Source: an uncultured Prevotella sp. (GTDB lineage: Bacteria > Bacteroidota > Bacteroidia > Bacteroidales > Bacteroidaceae). From it: a DNA stretch of 20,485 nt. Made by a program: the position numbers and the translations under genes. The notes beneath the pieces were generated by a model. It searched no databases, was not told the origin of the DNA, and saw nothing but the letters and a program-made list of their open reading frames with translations. Below are positions 1-6,841 of this stretch, in pieces (position 1 is the stretch's first letter; each line of letters begins with the position of its first letter). The stretch covers positions 1 to 20,485 of the forward strand of contig CABVDL010000045.1 of NCBI GenBank assembly GCA_902497035.1, in the 5' to 3' direction.

Positions 1-26
1 GGCTTCGGGTTGGATGTTTTTGCCAT
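1..26 (-). CDS. Possible 5' end of a gene running off the left edge
   Basis: On the minus strand an ATG at 26-24 opens a frame reading MAKTSNPK up to the window edge, 28 bp after the stop of the acyltransferase gene. That spacing would suit a downstream gene of the same operon. Only eight codons are visible, so no family can be named. The plus strand is also open from 1 to a TAA at 49-51, so a convergent gene ending here is the alternative. Weakly supported. Confidence 0.3.
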
Positions 27-54
27 TTTGAGTTTTAGCGGACAGCAATAATTT

Positions 55-1164
55 TTATCCGATGATATACTTGCTGCCGGGAAGATAGGATATTAATTTT
101 GACGTAAAGGCGCAGCAGATATAAGTCAATATAGCGATGCAAGGAATGGCGAGATACACGGGGATTCGGGGATCAGCTTGGTTGCCATTGATAAACCACT
201 GAGCTATGGCGCCTAAGAAGAACATGTGCATGAGGTATACGCCGTAGGAGAGCTTGGACAGCTGAGTGATGATCTTGGGAGCCTTTTCCTGACTGATGCA
301 GGAGAACATGACAAAAGCACCGAATGTAGCAAGCAGCACATTGGGTGTGCAGAACTCCCATGCCCATTCGAGCATCGGGGTCTCAATTATTTTTCCGGGC
401 ACGCCTGTGTGCCAGAAAGACCATGCAGTGAAGGCACTGCCTATAATAAAGCATGCTGCTCCTATCTTCAAGCGTTTAGCGCGATCCCAGTGAAGATGAT
501 GATGGATATAATGGGCAAGCACTAAATAACCTAAATAGCCAGAGACATACCAGAAAGCGTGGAAACCATTCCAAAAACATTCGCCCCATACCTCTTTATA
601 AATGTAGCGGTGGATCCATGGCATCAGGGTTGTGAACGCAAAGAGTCCGATAAAGATCTTCTCGTCTTTGGCACTGGCTTTCTCCAGCCAAGGCGATATC
701 ACAGGAATGATGAGATAAAGGGAGATGAGCGGGTACATAAACCACAGATGCCCTGCCGTGGGAGGAAAATTGAAAGGCAGCAGTTTCAGGTAGTCTAAGC
801 TCTGCTCCCATGTCATACCTCCCCATAAAAGAGGAAGAAAAGAATAGAGCAGCATGAATACGATGAAAGGGGGAAGAATGCGTTTGAATCGACGCTTGTA
901 GAATTGTGACATGCTCATTCCTGGTTTCATAGGCACGAGCAGAAAGGCTGATACTACCATGAACAGAGGCACACAAGTGCGGGAGATGCCGCCATCGTAG
1001 AAGGCAACCCAGAAGCGGTTGCTTTCATTGGCTAATTCCGATACGTTGATGCCAGGCTCAGGTGAGTCTGCGGCATAGAAGTTCTCACTCGCATGAACGA
1101 GCATCACCATAAGCGGTGCTATGGTACGAATGTAGTCGATAAAGACTATTCTCTTTTTTTCCAT
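55..1164 (-). CDS. Membrane O-acyltransferase, acyltransferase 3 family
   Basis: This 369-residue polytopic membrane protein belongs to the acyltransferase 3 family (PF01757; OafA/WecH-like, COG3274 type). Members transfer acetyl or other acyl groups from the cytoplasmic side onto surface polysaccharides or other envelope glycans. It starts MEKKRIVFIDYIRTIA, and the family's key histidine is H24 in LVHASE at the end of the first membrane helix. About ten hydrophobic segments follow, with the usual HLWFMYPL motif near the middle and SYGVYLMHMFF near the C-terminus. Length is normal for the family and the gene looks intact. The ATG at 1164 is the first residue of the domain. It is divergent from rpoD and has its own promoter at 1274-1244. 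The acyl group and acceptor cannot be read from sequence. Confidence 0.9.
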   Translation of the reverse strand: MEKKRIVFIDYIRTIAPLMVMLVHASENFYAADSPEPGINVSELANESNRFWVAFYDGGISRTCVPLFMVVSAFLLVPMKPGMSMSQFYKRRFKRILPPFIVFMLLYSFLPLLWGGMTWEQSLDYLKLLPFNFPPTAGHLWFMYPLISLYLIIPVISPWLEKASAKDEKIFIGLFAFTTLMPWIHRYIYKEVWGECFWNGFHAFWYVSGYLGYLVLAHYIHHHLHWDRAKRLKIGAACFIIGSAFTAWSFWHTGVPGKIIETPMLEWAWEFCTPNVLLATFGAFVMFSCISQEKAPKIITQLSKLSYGVYLMHMFFLGAIAQWFINGNQADPRIPVYLAIPCIAILTYICCAFTSKLISYLPGSKYIIG

Positions 1165-1243
1165 TAATTGTTATTGTCTAGTTATGTGTTAATTCAAACA
1201 TGGTTCATCTTCGTCATTCGTCAGCACCTCAACTGTGCTTGCG

Positions 1244-1274
1244 CAAAGTTAACTAAAAGAATTGGTTTAACAAA
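1244..1274 (-). promoter_or_regulatory. Bacteroidetes-type promoter of the acyltransferase gene
   Basis: On the minus strand a TTTG (1274-1271) is followed after 19 bp by TAACTTTG (1251-1244), an exact match to the -33/-7 consensus of Bacteroidetes. The predicted 5' leader is about 70-75 nt to the ATG at 1164. It is arranged back to back with the rpoD promoter in a 245-bp intergenic region that otherwise shows no gene. Confidence 0.7.
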
Positions 1275-1340
1275 TATCAATGGGCATAATTAGGTGGGTA
1301 ATTATTTTGGGCGGCTGTAAACATAAAATGTTTAAATTGT

Positions 1341-1372
1341 TTTGGGCATTTGATGGAAACTTGTTAACTTTG
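1341..1372 (+). promoter_or_regulatory. Bacteroidetes-type promoter of rpoD
   Basis: TTTG (1341-1344), a 20-bp spacer and TAACTTTG (1365-1372) match the consensus recognised by the primary sigma factor of this phylum. The start codon at 1410 lies about 37 bp after the -7 box. The gene for the sigma factor is therefore headed by what looks like its own target promoter. Confidence 0.75.
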
Positions 1373-1409
1373 TGCAAAACAATTATTCCTTAACCCAAGT
1401 CCTGCTAAA

Positions 1410-2288
1410 ATGAGACAACTGAAAATACAGAAAGCCATTACGAGCCGCAACAACGAAGCTCTCGACCGCTATCTCACCGAGATTGCGCGTGAGCCGTTGC
1501 TTACCCCCGAAGAGGAGGCCGAGCTGGCAGCCAAGGTGCATGCCGGCGGCAAGGAGGGTGAGCAGGCGCGCGACCGTCTCGTAAGGGCCAACCTGCGCTT
1601 TGTCGTCTCAGTAGCCAAGCAATACCAGCATCAGGGCATCTCACTCACCGACCTCATTGACGAGGGCAACATGGGACTGGTCAAAGCAGCTGAGAAATTC
1701 GACGAGACACGAGGCTTCAAGTTCATATCCTACGCCGTGTGGTGGATTCGTCAGAGCATTATGGAGGCACTGGCCGTGAAAAGCCGCATCATCCGCGTGC
1801 CGCTCAACCAAACAGGAATGGCCCTGAAAGTGAACCGCTCGCAGGAAGAATTCATGCAGAAATACGGACGCATGCCGTCAGTGCATGAGCTGGCAGTGGC
1901 TACGGGCCTCGACGAGGAGACCATTGAGGCGGCCCGCGAGGTGAACCATCACACTACAAGCATCGACGCGCCACTGGGCAACGACGACGACAGCGACAAC
2001 ACCATTGGCGACACGCTGTCATCTGACGACAGCACATTTAAGTCTGACAGCAACGTCGACCGCGAGTCTATGCGCACGTTCATCGAGGACCTGCTCAAGG
2101 AAGTGCTCAACGAGCGCGAGCAGCATATCGTAAAAGAGTCGTTTGGCCTGGGCTGTGTGGAGAAGAGCCTCGAGGAGATTGCCGACGAGATGGGCATGAC
2201 GCGCGAGCGCATCCGTCAGGTGCGTGAAAAGGCCATCAGGAAGATAAAGCACAGTCCTGCCGCTAAAATGCTGAAGCAGTACCTTTAA
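1410..2288 (+). CDS. rpoD: Primary sigma factor of RNA polymerase (sigma ABfr type)
   Basis: A 292-residue sigma-70 family protein that directs RNA polymerase to housekeeping promoters. Region 1.2 lies at about residues 17-50 (DRYLTEIAREPLLTPEEE). Region 2 spans about 55-125, with the core-binding DLIDEGNMGL and the -10 recognition and melting helix around 100-120 (TRGFKFISYAVWWIRQSI). Region 3 is at about 135-205, and region 4 at about 226-282 with an HTH in SLEEIADEMGMTRERIRQVR. Region 1.1 and the long non-conserved region of E. coli RpoD are absent. This matches the roughly 290-residue primary sigma of Bacteroides, which recognises TTTG/TAnnTTTG promoters, the motif found repeatedly in this window. 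An acidic linker (NDDDSDN, about 191-197) precedes region 4. The gene is intact and monocistronic, and ends 12 bp from the convergent glucosaminidase gene. Confidence 0.95.
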   Translation: MRQLKIQKAITSRNNEALDRYLTEIAREPLLTPEEEAELAAKVHAGGKEGEQARDRLVRANLRFVVSVAKQYQHQGISLTDLIDEGNMGLVKAAEKFDETRGFKFISYAVWWIRQSIMEALAVKSRIIRVPLNQTGMALKVNRSQEEFMQKYGRMPSVHELAVATGLDEETIEAAREVNHHTTSIDAPLGNDDDSDNTIGDTLSSDDSTFKSDSNVDRESMRTFIEDLLKEVLNEREQHIVKESFGLGCVEKSLEEIADEMGMTRERIRQVREKAIRKIKHSPAAKMLKQYL

Positions 2289-2300
2289 GGTATAAAGCCG

Positions 2301-2843
2301 CTATTGCTGCGGTTCGTCCAACTGGTCGGCTATCTGCTTCACCTTTCCCGTATAGCCCCTCGCCTCGGCATAGCCGATGCGCCGCAGAAAGGCGTAGTAG
2401 TCGCCACCATTATATTTATATTGCACGTCATCACGATAGGCCTTTACCGACTGTTCCCAATTGTCGAACGTATAGTAACTGCCGTCGCTCGGATGACGGA
2501 GGCCGAAGAGATTGTGTCCATCCATGCAAAGCTGGCTCGTGAAATGGCCCGTCTCCAGAATGGCCTGGGCAGCGACAATGCGCGGACACTTCACATTATA
2601 CTTGGCCAGCACTGCGTACAGGTTTTCCAAATTCAGCTCAGCCACCGGCAGCAGCCCGTCAAACTCCATGCTCTCGGGCAGCACCAGCGGGTCGGCCGGA
2701 CGGCTGACCCTTGCGACAGGTGCCGAGACGGGCATCGGGTCGGGCTGTATGGCACCGTCAGTCACCGTATTCCCGGCCAACGCGGGCCTGGCGGCAACCA
2801 GCAGCAATGCAAATGCAATACCTCTCACCCTTCTCATACTCAT
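2301..2843 (-). CDS. Secreted glucosaminidase (GH73 type)
   Basis: A 180-residue exported protein with a mannosyl-glycoprotein endo-beta-N-acetylglucosaminidase domain (PF01832). Such enzymes cut the glycan strands of peptidoglycan. I place the start at the ATG at 2843 (MSMRRVRGIAF). The frame can be extended to a TTG at 2867 that overlaps the HU stop, but the ATG gives a clean signal peptide (basic MSMRRVRG, hydrophobic FALLLVAA, then ARPALA). A Pro-rich linker at about 34-58 leads into the domain. The likely catalytic glutamate is E97 in AILETGHF, and NLFGLRHP (111-118) is the usual second motif. It is short for the family and carries no LysM or SH3 wall-binding module. It lies 17 bp downstream of the HU gene, so the two are probably cotranscribed. 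Confidence 0.85.
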   Translation of the reverse strand: MSMRRVRGIAFALLLVAARPALAGNTVTDGAIQPDPMPVSAPVARVSRPADPLVLPESMEFDGLLPVAELNLENLYAVLAKYNVKCPRIVAAQAILETGHFTSQLCMDGHNLFGLRHPSDGSYYTFDNWEQSVKAYRDDVQYKYNGGDYYAFLRRIGYAEARGYTGKVKQIADQLDEPQQ

Positions 2844-2860
2844 CAGACGGAGAATGGCGT

Positions 2861-3145
2861 TTAGCAATGCTTGCGTGAATAAATGCCCATGTTGTCTGAG
2901 GCCTTGAAGACAATCTTCTCGTGGGCCTCAATCGTAATCTTCTCCTTGGTATGGGGATTGAAGCCCTGGCGCTCTGCCACATGTCTCACCGAGAAGCGGC
3001 CAAAATCAGGAAGAACGAGTTCACCGTCACCCTCAGCCAGATTGTTAGCAATGGTTCCCAGGATAGCGTTGAGGTACTTGGCGGCCTCAGCCTTTGTGCC
3101 TTCCGTGCGTGCCGCCACACGGTCAATGAGTTGTGTTCTGTTCAT
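2861..3145 (-). CDS. HU-family DNA-binding protein
   Basis: A 94-residue HU/IHF-type histone-like protein (PF00216) that bends and compacts DNA as a dimer. It starts at the ATG at 3145, giving MNRTQLIDRVAARTEGT, the canonical first helix. The frame extends 11 codons further to 3178, but those residues (MHEITIYPTID) do not belong to the family. The beta-arm carries the signature GRFSVRHVAERQGFNP at about 49-64, with the tip residue P64 that intercalates in DNA. The C-terminal tail after the fold (SDNMGIYSRKHC) is slightly longer than usual and ends in Cys. Upstream is a TAACTTTG box (3183-3176). The glucosaminidase gene follows after 17 bp. Confidence 0.92.
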   Translation of the reverse strand: MNRTQLIDRVAARTEGTKAEAAKYLNAILGTIANNLAEGDGELVLPDFGRFSVRHVAERQGFNPHTKEKITIEAHEKIVFKASDNMGIYSRKHC

Positions 3146-3175
3146 ATCAATAGTCGGATAAATGGTAATTTCATG

Positions 3176-3183
3176 CAAAGTTA
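3176..3183 (-). promoter_or_regulatory. Probable -7 box of the HU gene promoter
   Basis: TAACTTTG on the minus strand lies 31 bp upstream of the HU start codon and fits the Bacteroidetes -7 consensus exactly. No good TTTG box was found 19-21 bp further upstream, so the -33 element is weak or absent. Confidence 0.5.
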
Positions 3184-3294
3184 GCCATTTCCGGCGTGAA
3201 AGCCATGGAAAAGGCCAAAAAAATTTACTAAAGCCAAAGCCGTCGGGTCAGTGCTTACGTTAATATTTTTTCAAACAACATTCCAGTGCCATTT

Positions 3295-3326
3295 CTTGCT
3301 TAATTGACAGAATTGAACTACCTTTG
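3295..3326 (+). promoter_or_regulatory. Promoter of the symporter-isomerase operon
   Basis: CTTG (3295-3298, three of four bases of the -33 box), a 20-bp spacer and TACCTTTG (3319-3326, exact -7 consensus). The predicted leader of about 70 nt contains two copies of AAGGCAAAAC and one copy of a repeated CTATAGAA. Confidence 0.6.
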
Positions 3327-3335
3327 CCACAGTTT

Positions 3336-3364
3336 AAGGCAAAACCGACAAGAAAAGGCAAAAC
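3336..3364 (+). repeat. Direct repeat AAGGCAAAAC, possible operator
   Basis: AAGGCAAAAC occurs at 3336-3345 and again at 3355-3364, start to start 19 bp, directly after the predicted transcription start of the symporter operon. A second pair, CTATAGAA, occurs at 3369-3376 and 3396-3403. The position just downstream of the promoter would suit a repressor site, but no regulator gene is adjacent, so the role is inferred. Confidence 0.4.
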
Positions 3365-3402
3365 TACACTATAGAACACATCATTGTAAATAAACCTATA
3401 GA

Positions 3403-4881
3403 ATGAACTATCAAGAACACGGCAGCAAGCTTTACCTTGCTGCAATTGTCATGGTCGCCGTGCTGGGTGGCCTGCTATTCGGCTACGACACAGCCGTCAT
3501 CTCAGGCGCAGAGAAAGGTCTTCAGGCTTTCTTCCTCGGCGCGAGCGATTTCAAATACACCGATTTCATGCACGGCTTTACGTCGTCTTCAGCCCTCATC
3601 GGCTGCATCATCGGTTCGGGCTTGTCCGGTCTGTTTGCCGGTAAGTTCGGACGCAAGCGCTCGCTTGTCTTTGCCGGCATATGCTTCTTCATATCAGCAT
3701 GGGGCAGTATGGAGCCTGAGACCCTCGGACTGCTGCCCTATGGAAAGCCCACATGGAGCCTGCTCGTCGTGTTCAACCTCTACCGCGTGCTGGGTGGCAT
3801 CGGCGTGGGCATGGCATCGGCCATCTGCCCGATGTACATCGGCGAGATAGCGCCGAGCAACATACGCGGCATGCTGGTGAGCTTCAATCAGTTTGCCATC
3901 ATCTTTGGCCAGCTAGTCGTGTATTTCGTCAACTTCCTCATCCTCGGCGACCACACCAACCCCGTTATCGAATCGATTGGGCAGGGCTTCTCGGCTGTCA
4001 TGCCGGGCAGCGACCCCTGGACCATCACCACCGGCTGGCGCTATATGTTCGGCTCTGAGTGCGTCCCGGCCTGTCTGTTCACCATACTCATCTGCTTCGT
4101 TCCCGAGACACCGCGCTACCTCGTGATGACAGGACGCGACAGCAAAGCCCTGCAGATTCTCACCCACATCAACGGCGCTGCCATTGCCCGGCAGACCATC
4201 GACGACATCCGCAACACCATGAGCGAGAAAACCGAGAAACTGTTCTCCTTCGGCTTCATGTGTGTATTCGTGGGCATCATGCTGTCCGTATTCCAGCAGA
4301 CGGTGGGCATCAACGCCGTGCTTTATTACGCCCCGCGCATCTTTACCGACATGGGCATGGCCAACCCGATGATGCAGACGGTCATCATGGGCGTAGTCAA
4401 TATCTCGTTCACCCTCATCGCCGTGTTCACCGTTGAGAAGCTCGGCCGCAAGCCCCTGCTCATCAGCGGGTCTGTCGGCATGGCCATCGGTGCTTTCGGC
4501 GTTGCCCTGACTTTCGGCAACAACAGCATGAATACCATCACCATGCTCTCCATCATGATTTACTCAGCCAGCTTCATGTTTTCCTGGGGACCCATTTGCT
4601 GGGTCTATATGGCCGAACTCTTCCCCAACACCATCCGCAGCTCTGCCACTGCCATTGCCGTGGCTTTCCAGTGGATTTTCAACTTCATCGTCTCCTCTAC
4701 GTTTGTCCCGATGTTCAATATGCACCTGACCAAGGGCGACGACTTCGGCCACTGGTTCACCTATGGCCTCTATGGCATCATCTGCGTCATTGCCGCCCTC
4801 TTCGTGTGGAAACTTGTACCAGAGACCAAGGGAAAGACACTGGAGGATATGACCAGGCTATGGAGAGAAAGAAAGAAGTAA
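3403..4881 (+). CDS. Sugar:H+ symporter, MFS sugar porter family (XylE-like)
   Basis: A 492-residue inner-membrane transporter with 12 predicted helices, of the sugar porter family of the major facilitator superfamily. Family signatures are GGLLFGYDTAVISGA in helix 1 (D29 is the proton-coupling position in XylE-type symporters), GKFGRKRS (80-87) in the loop after helix 2, R128 in helix 4, PETPRYL (234-240) after helix 6, QQTVGINAVLYYAP (298-311) in helix 7, and PETKGKTLEDM near the C-terminus. The QQxxGxN motif that binds the sugar is complete. The family includes the XylE xylose symporter and transporters for arabinose, galactose and others. With the partner gene being an isomerase of the fucose/arabinose type, the substrate may be a pentose or deoxysugar, but this is inference. 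It is followed after 21 bp by the isomerase gene, so the two form an operon. Confidence 0.92.
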   Translation: MNYQEHGSKLYLAAIVMVAVLGGLLFGYDTAVISGAEKGLQAFFLGASDFKYTDFMHGFTSSSALIGCIIGSGLSGLFAGKFGRKRSLVFAGICFFISAWGSMEPETLGLLPYGKPTWSLLVVFNLYRVLGGIGVGMASAICPMYIGEIAPSNIRGMLVSFNQFAIIFGQLVVYFVNFLILGDHTNPVIESIGQGFSAVMPGSDPWTITTGWRYMFGSECVPACLFTILICFVPETPRYLVMTGRDSKALQILTHINGAAIARQTIDDIRNTMSEKTEKLFSFGFMCVFVGIMLSVFQQTVGINAVLYYAPRIFTDMGMANPMMQTVIMGVVNISFTLIAVFTVEKLGRKPLLISGSVGMAIGAFGVALTFGNNSMNTITMLSIMIYSASFMFSWGPICWVYMAELFPNTIRSSATAIAVAFQWIFNFIVSSTFVPMFNMHLTKGDDFGHWFTYGLYGIICVIAALFVWKLVPETKGKTLEDMTRLWRERKK

Positions 4882-4902
4882 TATCCTTAAAATAAAAACA
4901 TT

Positions 4903-6387
4903 ATGACAAGTACAAACATTCCTACCGTTAAGCTTGGCATCATTGCCGTGAGCCGTGACTGTTTCCCCATCAGCCTGTCAACGCAGCGCCGCGAGAACAT
5001 CGTGAAGGCTTATCAGGGCGAGCTTTATGACTGCCCCACCACCGTTGAGAATGAGCACGACATGCTCAAGGCCCTCGACGAGGTCAAGACCGAGGGCTGC
5101 AATGCCCTGGTGGTGTTCCTCGGCAACTTCGGTCCAGAGACACCCGAGACGGTCATCGCTGAGAAGTTTGACGGTCCCGTGATGTTCGTGGCTGCAGCCG
5201 AGGGTGACGGTGACATGATTAACGGCCGCGGCGACGCCTACTGCGGCATGCTCAACTGCAGCTACAACCTCGGCATGCGCCATCTCAAGGGCTATATCCC
5301 CTCCTACCCTGTCGGCACGGCCGAGGATATTGCCAAGATGATAGCCGACTTCGTGCCTGTAGCCCGCACTATCATCGGCTTGAAAGGCCTGAAGATTATC
5401 ACATTCGGTCCCCGTCCGCAGGATTTCTTCGCCTGCAACGCGCCCATCAAGGGCCTCTATGAGCTGGGCGTGGAAGTTGAGGAGAACTCAGAACTCGACC
5501 TCCTCGTAGCCTATCGTGCCCACAAGGATGACAAGCGCATCCCAGAGGTCTGCGCCGACATGCAGAAAGAGATGGGTGAGGGCCGCTACTACAAGGAACT
5601 GCTGCCGCGCATGGCACAGTTTGAGCTGACACTGCTCGACTGGGCCGAGGAACACAAGGGCGCACGCAAGTATGTTGCCTTTGCCGACAAGTGTTGGCCG
5701 GCCTTCCCCAAGGAGTTCGGCTTTGAGCCGTGCTATGTCAACTCGCGTCTCGTAAGCCGCGGCATACCTGTGGCCTGTGAAGTCGATATCTACGGAGCCC
5801 TGTCGGAATATATAGGTCTATGCGCCAGCGGCGATACCGTGACACTGCTCGACATCAACAACTCCACGCCAAAATACATCTATGACGAGGACATCATCAA
5901 GAAGTATGGCGACAAATACCAGCTCACCGACACGTTCATGGGCTTCCACTGCGGCAATACGCCGTCGTGCAAGATGTGCGCCAACCGCGCCATCAAGTTC
6001 CAGCTCATTCAGAACCGGCTGTTAGAGAACGGCTGTACGCCCGACTTCACCCGCGGCACACTCGAGGGTGACATCGCTGCCAGTCAGATTACGTTCTACC
6101 GCCTGCAATGCGACAGCGAGGGCCAGCTGCGCTCCTATATTGCCCAGGGTGAGGTGCTTGACGTACCCACACGCTCATTCGGTGGCATCGGTATCTTCGC
6201 CATCCCTGAGATGGGCCGGTTCTACCGCCATGTGCTGATTGAGAAGCACTATCCTCACCACGGCGCCGTGGCATTCGCCCATATCGGCAAGACCCTTTAC
6301 GAGGTGTTCCGCTACTTAGGCATCAAAGACGTGCAGTACAACCATCCCAAGAGCCTGCCCTATCCCACGGAAAACCCATTTGAATAA
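4903..6387 (+). CDS. L-fucose/L-arabinose isomerase family protein (COG2407)
   Basis: A 494-residue cytoplasmic protein of the L-fucose/arabinose isomerase superfamily; members convert an aldose to a ketose with a Mn2+ ion. The N-terminal Rossmann-like domain begins at VKLGIIAVSRDCFP, with VVFLGNFGPE at about 70-79. Metal and catalytic residues can be assigned by analogy with FucI: E293 in ACEVDIYGALSEY, D317 in TLLDINN, and H460 in AFAHIGK. It is about 100 residues shorter than E. coli FucI, typical of the COG2407 branch, whose substrates are mostly unknown. A cysteine cluster, HCGNTPSCKMC (C350, C356, C359), is unusual for FucI and could bind metal. It sits in an operon with the symporter. 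There is no kinase or aldolase next to it, so the product must be handled by enzymes encoded elsewhere. Specific substrate not assigned. Confidence 0.85.
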   Translation: MTSTNIPTVKLGIIAVSRDCFPISLSTQRRENIVKAYQGELYDCPTTVENEHDMLKALDEVKTEGCNALVVFLGNFGPETPETVIAEKFDGPVMFVAAAEGDGDMINGRGDAYCGMLNCSYNLGMRHLKGYIPSYPVGTAEDIAKMIADFVPVARTIIGLKGLKIITFGPRPQDFFACNAPIKGLYELGVEVEENSELDLLVAYRAHKDDKRIPEVCADMQKEMGEGRYYKELLPRMAQFELTLLDWAEEHKGARKYVAFADKCWPAFPKEFGFEPCYVNSRLVSRGIPVACEVDIYGALSEYIGLCASGDTVTLLDINNSTPKYIYDEDIIKKYGDKYQLTDTFMGFHCGNTPSCKMCANRAIKFQLIQNRLLENGCTPDFTRGTLEGDIAASQITFYRLQCDSEGQLRSYIAQGEVLDVPTRSFGGIGIFAIPEMGRFYRHVLIEKHYPHHGAVAFAHIGKTLYEVFRYLGIKDVQYNHPKSLPYPTENPFE

Positions 6388-6409
6388 ACATTTATGATTA
6401 CGGGAATAT

Positions 6410-6516
6410 ATTAGGGAAGTCTGGGAGTTAGGAAGTTCTGTCAGTACGATAACGATACCTTATTATTAAATACTTATGCGTTTGACTGAACTTCCAAGCT
6501 CCCGGTCTTCTCTAAT
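6410..6516. repeat. 34-bp imperfect inverted repeat between convergent genes
   Basis: The arm at 6410-6443 and the arm at 6483-6516 are reverse complements at 28 of 34 positions without gaps, separated by 39 bp of AT-rich DNA. Shared core on the right-arm strand: TGAC, GAACTTCC, CTCCC, CTTC, CTAAT, with single mismatches between. It fills most of the 160-bp gap between the isomerase and DUF721 genes, both of which end here. It could act as a bidirectional terminator hairpin, although a T tract is missing, or be a miniature repeat element. Confidence 0.6.
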
Positions 6517-6547
6517 TTTGGTACCTCCTCTTGCTGAGCCTTATTCG

Positions 6548-6838
6548 TCAGTACACTCTCACATCAGTGATGATGGACGAGCCCACGGCTTCGTTGATGC
6601 GTCGCGTGAGTTGGGTGTGCATCATGCTCAGATCCTGACGAAGCGCGGGACTTGTAATCTTGACGAAAAGTATCTGGTTACGGATAAACTTCTCCCCCGT
6701 GTAACGCTGTACGGCGGCCCCCGTCACCGTGTTCCACGCGTCTATGGCACGCTGCTGCAGGAGCGGTGTCTCCAAACCCTCATCACGGATAAACTTCCGT
6801 AGCAGTTCGTCGAGTGGTGTTACCTGATTCTTGAACAT
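6548..6838 (-). CDS. DUF721 / DciA-like protein
   Basis: A 96-residue protein of the DUF721 family (PF05258). DciA, of this family, is the ancestral loader of the replicative helicase DnaB in bacteria lacking DnaC or DnaI. Typical features are the start LDELLRKFIRDEGLETPLLQQRAIDAWNTV and the compact KH-like part with ILFVKITSPALRQDLSMM, followed by a helix ending in NEAVG and the final strand VRVY. It is a short, single-domain form as usual in Bacteroidetes. It starts 3 bp after the recF stop and so is cotranscribed with it. A role in replication initiation is inferred from family and context. Confidence 0.85.
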   Translation of the reverse strand: MFKNQVTPLDELLRKFIRDEGLETPLLQQRAIDAWNTVTGAAVQRYTGEKFIRNQILFVKITSPALRQDLSMMHTQLTRRINEAVGSSIITDVRVY

Positions 6839-6841
6839 AGG

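Noticed and set aside
2296..2314. Hairpin AGCCGC/GCGGTT at the rpoD-glucosaminidase junction
   Set aside because: Six base pairs including a G-U, overlaps the end of the glucosaminidase gene and no T tract on the plus strand; too weak to call a terminator.
2304..2864. 186-codon plus-strand ORF antisense to the glucosaminidase
   Set aside because: A shadow of the real gene in the opposite frame; the minus strand has a signal peptide and the full GH73 motifs.
2844..2867. TTG start for the glucosaminidase, overlapping the HU stop
   Set aside because: The ATG at 2843 gives a standard signal peptide; the eight extra residues add nothing recognisable.
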